Below are positions 23,243 through 25,212 of a stretch of 25,212 nt of DNA, piece after piece (positions within the stretch are counted from its first letter, which is position 1; every line of letters begins with the position of its first letter). Source of the DNA: SpSt-600 sp042408195. GTDB lineage: Bacteria > Chloroflexota > Anaerolineae > SpSt-600. The notes below the pieces were generated by a model, which saw only the letters and a program-made list of their open reading frames with translations, had not been told where the DNA came from and did no database searches. The DNA is taken from contig JBHOQL010000003.1 of NCBI GenBank assembly GCA_042408195.1, positions 1-25,212 of the forward strand. The letters run 5' to 3'. The translations under genes and the position numbers were made by a program.

Positions 23243-24412
23243 TTATCGAGAAATAACATCCTTCAGGTTCCCCTCAGCATCGTAGATGCGTACTTCCAGC
23301 GGCATCTGGCCCGGTAGAGCATGGGTGGCGCAGCCGAAGCAGGGGTCGTAGGCACGGAGGGCCATCTCAATCCGATTGAGCAACCCTTCGGTAATGACCT
23401 GCCCTTTGCGGATCAACCCCTTCGCCGCCTGCCGGACAGTCATAGTGATAGGCGTGTAGTTGTTGGTCGTGCCGACGATGAGGTTACACTTGACCACCAG
23501 CACGCGCTCATCAGTGATGTAGTGGTGGATCAGGATGCCGCGCGGGGCCTCCACAAGCCCACTCCCTCATCCGGCGTCGCCGTGGGGATGTTGCGGACGT
23601 GAGGACTGGTGATCTCCGGGTCGGTGCTCAGTTCCAGCAGCCGCTCCGCCGCGTAGAGCAGTTCTATCAGCCGGGCCCAGTGGGTCGCCAGCGTGTGGTG
23701 GACCGGCTTCCCGCCCAGGGTCGCGTAGAACTCCTCGTACGCCTCCTGGGCCCGGGGAGTGGCCATCCCATCGGCGGCGTTGAGGCGGGAGAGGGGTGTA
23801 GCCTGATAGACGCCGCTATCTTTGCCCGCCACCAGCCCTTTCCAGCCTATCTTTTTAAGGAAGGGGAACTTGAGGTAGGTCCAGGGCTCCACGTGCTCGG
23901 CGATGACCTGGGTGTATTCGTGCGGCGCGTACTTGACGAACTCCTTGCCCTCGGGATCCACCACCTGGACCATACCATCGTAGAAGTTCACCCGATTTTT
24001 CTCGTCCACCAGGCCCATGTAGTACGTGGGCAGGACGAAAATGTCCGAGAGAATCATATCCCGATACGCCGAATTGTCAAGTACAATCTGGCGGAAGAGT
24101 TGCAGGGTGAACAGGGCGAACTCCACTTCCTCCCGCGCGATGGCCTCAATCTGGGCCCGTTCCTCTTCAGTGATGGCTTTCCCCACGCCGCCGGGGACGC
24201 CGAAGAGGGGATGGATTTTGCGCCCGCCCAGCATGCCGATGATGTCCATGGCCATGCCCCGGGCGCGGATGACCTTCCCGCCAACCTCTAGGCCGACTTT
24301 GTGGATGAGCCCCAGGATGTTCCGCTCCGCAGGAGGCGCGTCCGGTCCCAAGACGAAATTGGGGCTGTCCAGAGTGTATAAGTAGGTCATATGGTCGGCA
24401 ACGTAGAAGGCG
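23243..24412 (-). pseudogene. Truncated, frameshifted group-3-type [NiFe] hydrogenase large subunit (MvhA-like)
   Basis: Homology to cytoplasmic MvhA/HoxH-type large subunits starts abruptly near 24412 with LSAFYVADHMTYLYTLDSPNFVLGPD and runs to the C-terminus, with L2 DPCFGCATHALPGQMPLEV and tail. The N-terminal ~80-100 residues, including the whole L1 nickel motif, are missing, so it cannot bind nickel properly. The frame breaks near 23553-23560: GVGL continues as VEAPRGILIHHY in another frame, needing one added base. The gene is richer in G+C than its neighbours. It abuts a decayed CCG-domain fragment on the same strand. The family call is firm. Loss of function is inferred from the missing start and L1. 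Confidence 0.85.
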
Positions 24413-24419
24413 GAAAGGA

Positions 24420-24686
24420 ATCGTCCATTATTTTTGGATAAAGGTGACGCCAGGTATAGTGGCAGGAAGAGCAAGTCGCCACAAGTATCTTTGGGCCGAC
24501 GGACTGCACTTTTTACACATTGTGCCGAGCCAGTTTCACTATATTGTCCTTAAAACCAGCGCCATAGAGGAGATAGCCGCGGCACCATTCCTTGCTGCCC
24601 AGCATAGTGCAGGAGATACCAGCCTGTTCCATAATTTGCACCAGCGACTGGAGGATGCTGTAAGCCATCGGGTAGAGGGCGGAAAC
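24420..24686 (-). pseudogene. Decayed CCG-domain fragment (HdrD/HdrB-like Fe-S protein)
   Basis: One minus-strand frame reads SALYPMAYSILQSLVQIMEQ, then LGSKEWCRGYLL, then LARHNV-stop-KVQSVGPKILVATCSSCHYTWRHLYPKI. It aligns along its length with residues 455-535 of the NarI/HdrD fusion at 20965-23010 (SFYPQCYSIPQSIVQ, LGGEEWCCGFPL, VASCPSCYHTWKHDYP). The key CCG is CRG here and an in-frame TAA interrupts it, so it is dead. TAA also rules out selenocysteine. It joins the truncated hydrogenase within about 10 bases. It is the remnant of a paralog, probably of an Hdr-hydrogenase gene cluster. Confidence 0.8.
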
Positions 24687-25096
24687 TTCCCTAACCGCCC
24701 CATTCCCCGAGGAGACCGTTTCTTATGGGCAGCCGCTAAGATTAGAAGGGCCAGCAGTCCGTGGAAGGGGTATTCTAGCCGATGGCAGTAGCGAGGTAAG
24801 ACAGCAGGTTCATTTCTTCCCCCTAAAGCTGGACCAGAGGCCAACCTTGGTCAAAGCGAACCGATAGCCACCTAAAGGGGGAATGCGAAATCCTTTGTGT
24901 TGGGCAGTGAGCTCCTTTACGCTTCCGAACCTTGTCATCGATGGTGCTGGTATTTTCGTTCAGGGGCAGGAATCTGACACCGGTCTTTAGAATTTACAAG
25001 AGGGAGGGCTTTAAAGCAGCAACCCCTTTCAAGCTCAGCGAGCGTCTCGCTGGTGATAAGAACTAAAGGCCAATAAGGAAAGAGCGGGCGAGGCTT
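24687..25096. other. Non-coding or decayed stretch before hisS end
   Basis: No intact gene is recognised. A minus-strand frame from about 24934 to 24809 could encode a 42-residue peptide (MTRFGSVKELTAQHKGF...), but it lacks a ribosome site and I cannot name it. It may be another fragment of the decayed Fe-S/hydrogenase cluster. The rest shows stops in all frames. Confidence 0.35.
25036..25052 (-). terminator. Hairpin downstream of hisS
   Basis: A perfect 7-bp stem CAGCGAG / CTCGCTG (25036-25042 with 25046-25052) with a 3-base loop lies about 45 bases past the hisS stop on the minus strand. The following bases (AGCTTGAAAG) are not a real U-tract, so termination is possible but unproved. Confidence 0.4.
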
Positions 25097-25212
25097 TCAG
25101 TTGGACTGAGAGCACGAAAGGGCTTCTCTAAGCCAGCGGTTCAATTCATCAATCCCCACCTCCCTCTGAGTGCCGTCGCTCATGCTCCGCACGGTGACAT
25201 TCCCACGGGCGA
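25097..25212 (-). CDS. hisS: Histidyl-tRNA synthetase, C-terminal end only
   Basis: The last 37 codons of a minus-strand gene running off the right edge. The peptide ARGNVTVRSMSDGTQREVGI then DELNRWLREAL resembles the end of the anticodon-binding domain of class II synthetases of the HisS type (typically GxVTVRxMxxGxQ, then a final amphipathic helix). The stop is at 25097-25099. With so little sequence, another class IIa synthetase such as ProS cannot be fully excluded, but HisS fits best. Confidence 0.65.
   Translation of the reverse strand, partial: ARGNVTVRSMSDGTQREVGIDELNRWLREALSCSQSN

Noticed and set aside
24500..24520. In-frame stop in the CCG fragment as a further Sec codon
   Set aside because: The codon is TAA, it is not at a Cys position, and the CCG motif is already mutated to CRG, so this is decay.

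Overview
The window (25,212 bases) reads as chromosomal DNA of a bacterium with an anaerobic or microaerophilic, probably thermophilic, respiratory lifestyle. Twin-arginine hydrogenase subunits, a lipoprotein membrane-fusion protein, FemAB, citryl-CoA lyase-like and cytochrome-b/HdrD fusion proteins, and many REC-kinase proteins would suit a Chloroflexota-type or similar deep-branching thermophile. No rRNA or tRNA is present, so this placement is a weak inference. Genes use TGA as a normal stop, often in ATGA overlaps, yet two genes carry an in-frame TGA exactly where a catalytic cysteine is expected. The strongest reading is that the organism decodes TGA as selenocysteine (Sec).

Layout: (1) 81-710, minus: an AhpC-type peroxiredoxin with TGA at the peroxidatic position, two single-base frameshifts and a hairpin terminator. 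(2) 1069-4181, plus: an ABC importer pair, a fused double permease and an ATPase with a C-terminal extra domain. (3) 7301-4195, minus: citryl-CoA lyase-like protein, acyl-CoA dehydrogenase and a FemAB-type protein. (4) 7794-10057, plus: lipoprotein HlyD-type adaptor, small winged-helix protein and an unknown membrane protein. (5) 10058-11101: about 1 kb without a recognisable gene, holding two tandem copies of a 121-123 bp unit, each starting with a sigma70-like promoter. (6) 11102-16426, plus: a membrane-bound group-1-type [NiFe] hydrogenase operon: Tat small subunit, large subunit, maturation protease, Tat four-cluster ferredoxin, cytochrome b and a response regulator. (7) 20819-16477, minus: three sensor kinases. 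(8) 23010-20965, minus: a NarI-like/HdrD-like fusion. (9) 24686-23243, minus: a scarred zone in which a truncated, frameshifted MvhA-like hydrogenase large subunit abuts a decayed CCG-domain fragment. (10) The C-terminus of HisS at the right edge.

The most striking feature is the large subunit at 12198-13916. Both cysteines of its L1 nickel-binding motif are encoded by TGA (12378-12380 and 12387-12389), in a reading frame otherwise open from start to stop. A perfect 6-bp hairpin with a CGUGC loop lies at the right distance downstream to serve as a bacterial SECIS element for both codons. The [NiFeSe] hydrogenases I know carry a single Sec in the C-terminal L2 motif. A double-Sec L1 site would give nickel one terminal and one bridging selenolate, which I do not recognise from any described enzyme.

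Functionally, the hydrogenase would oxidise H2 outside the membrane and pass electrons through the ferredoxin and cytochrome b to quinone. The NarI/HdrD-type protein is a second membrane electron-transfer module, and could link acyl-CoA dehydrogenation through ETF to the quinone pool. The response regulator and the three kinases lie between these two respiratory modules and may regulate them.
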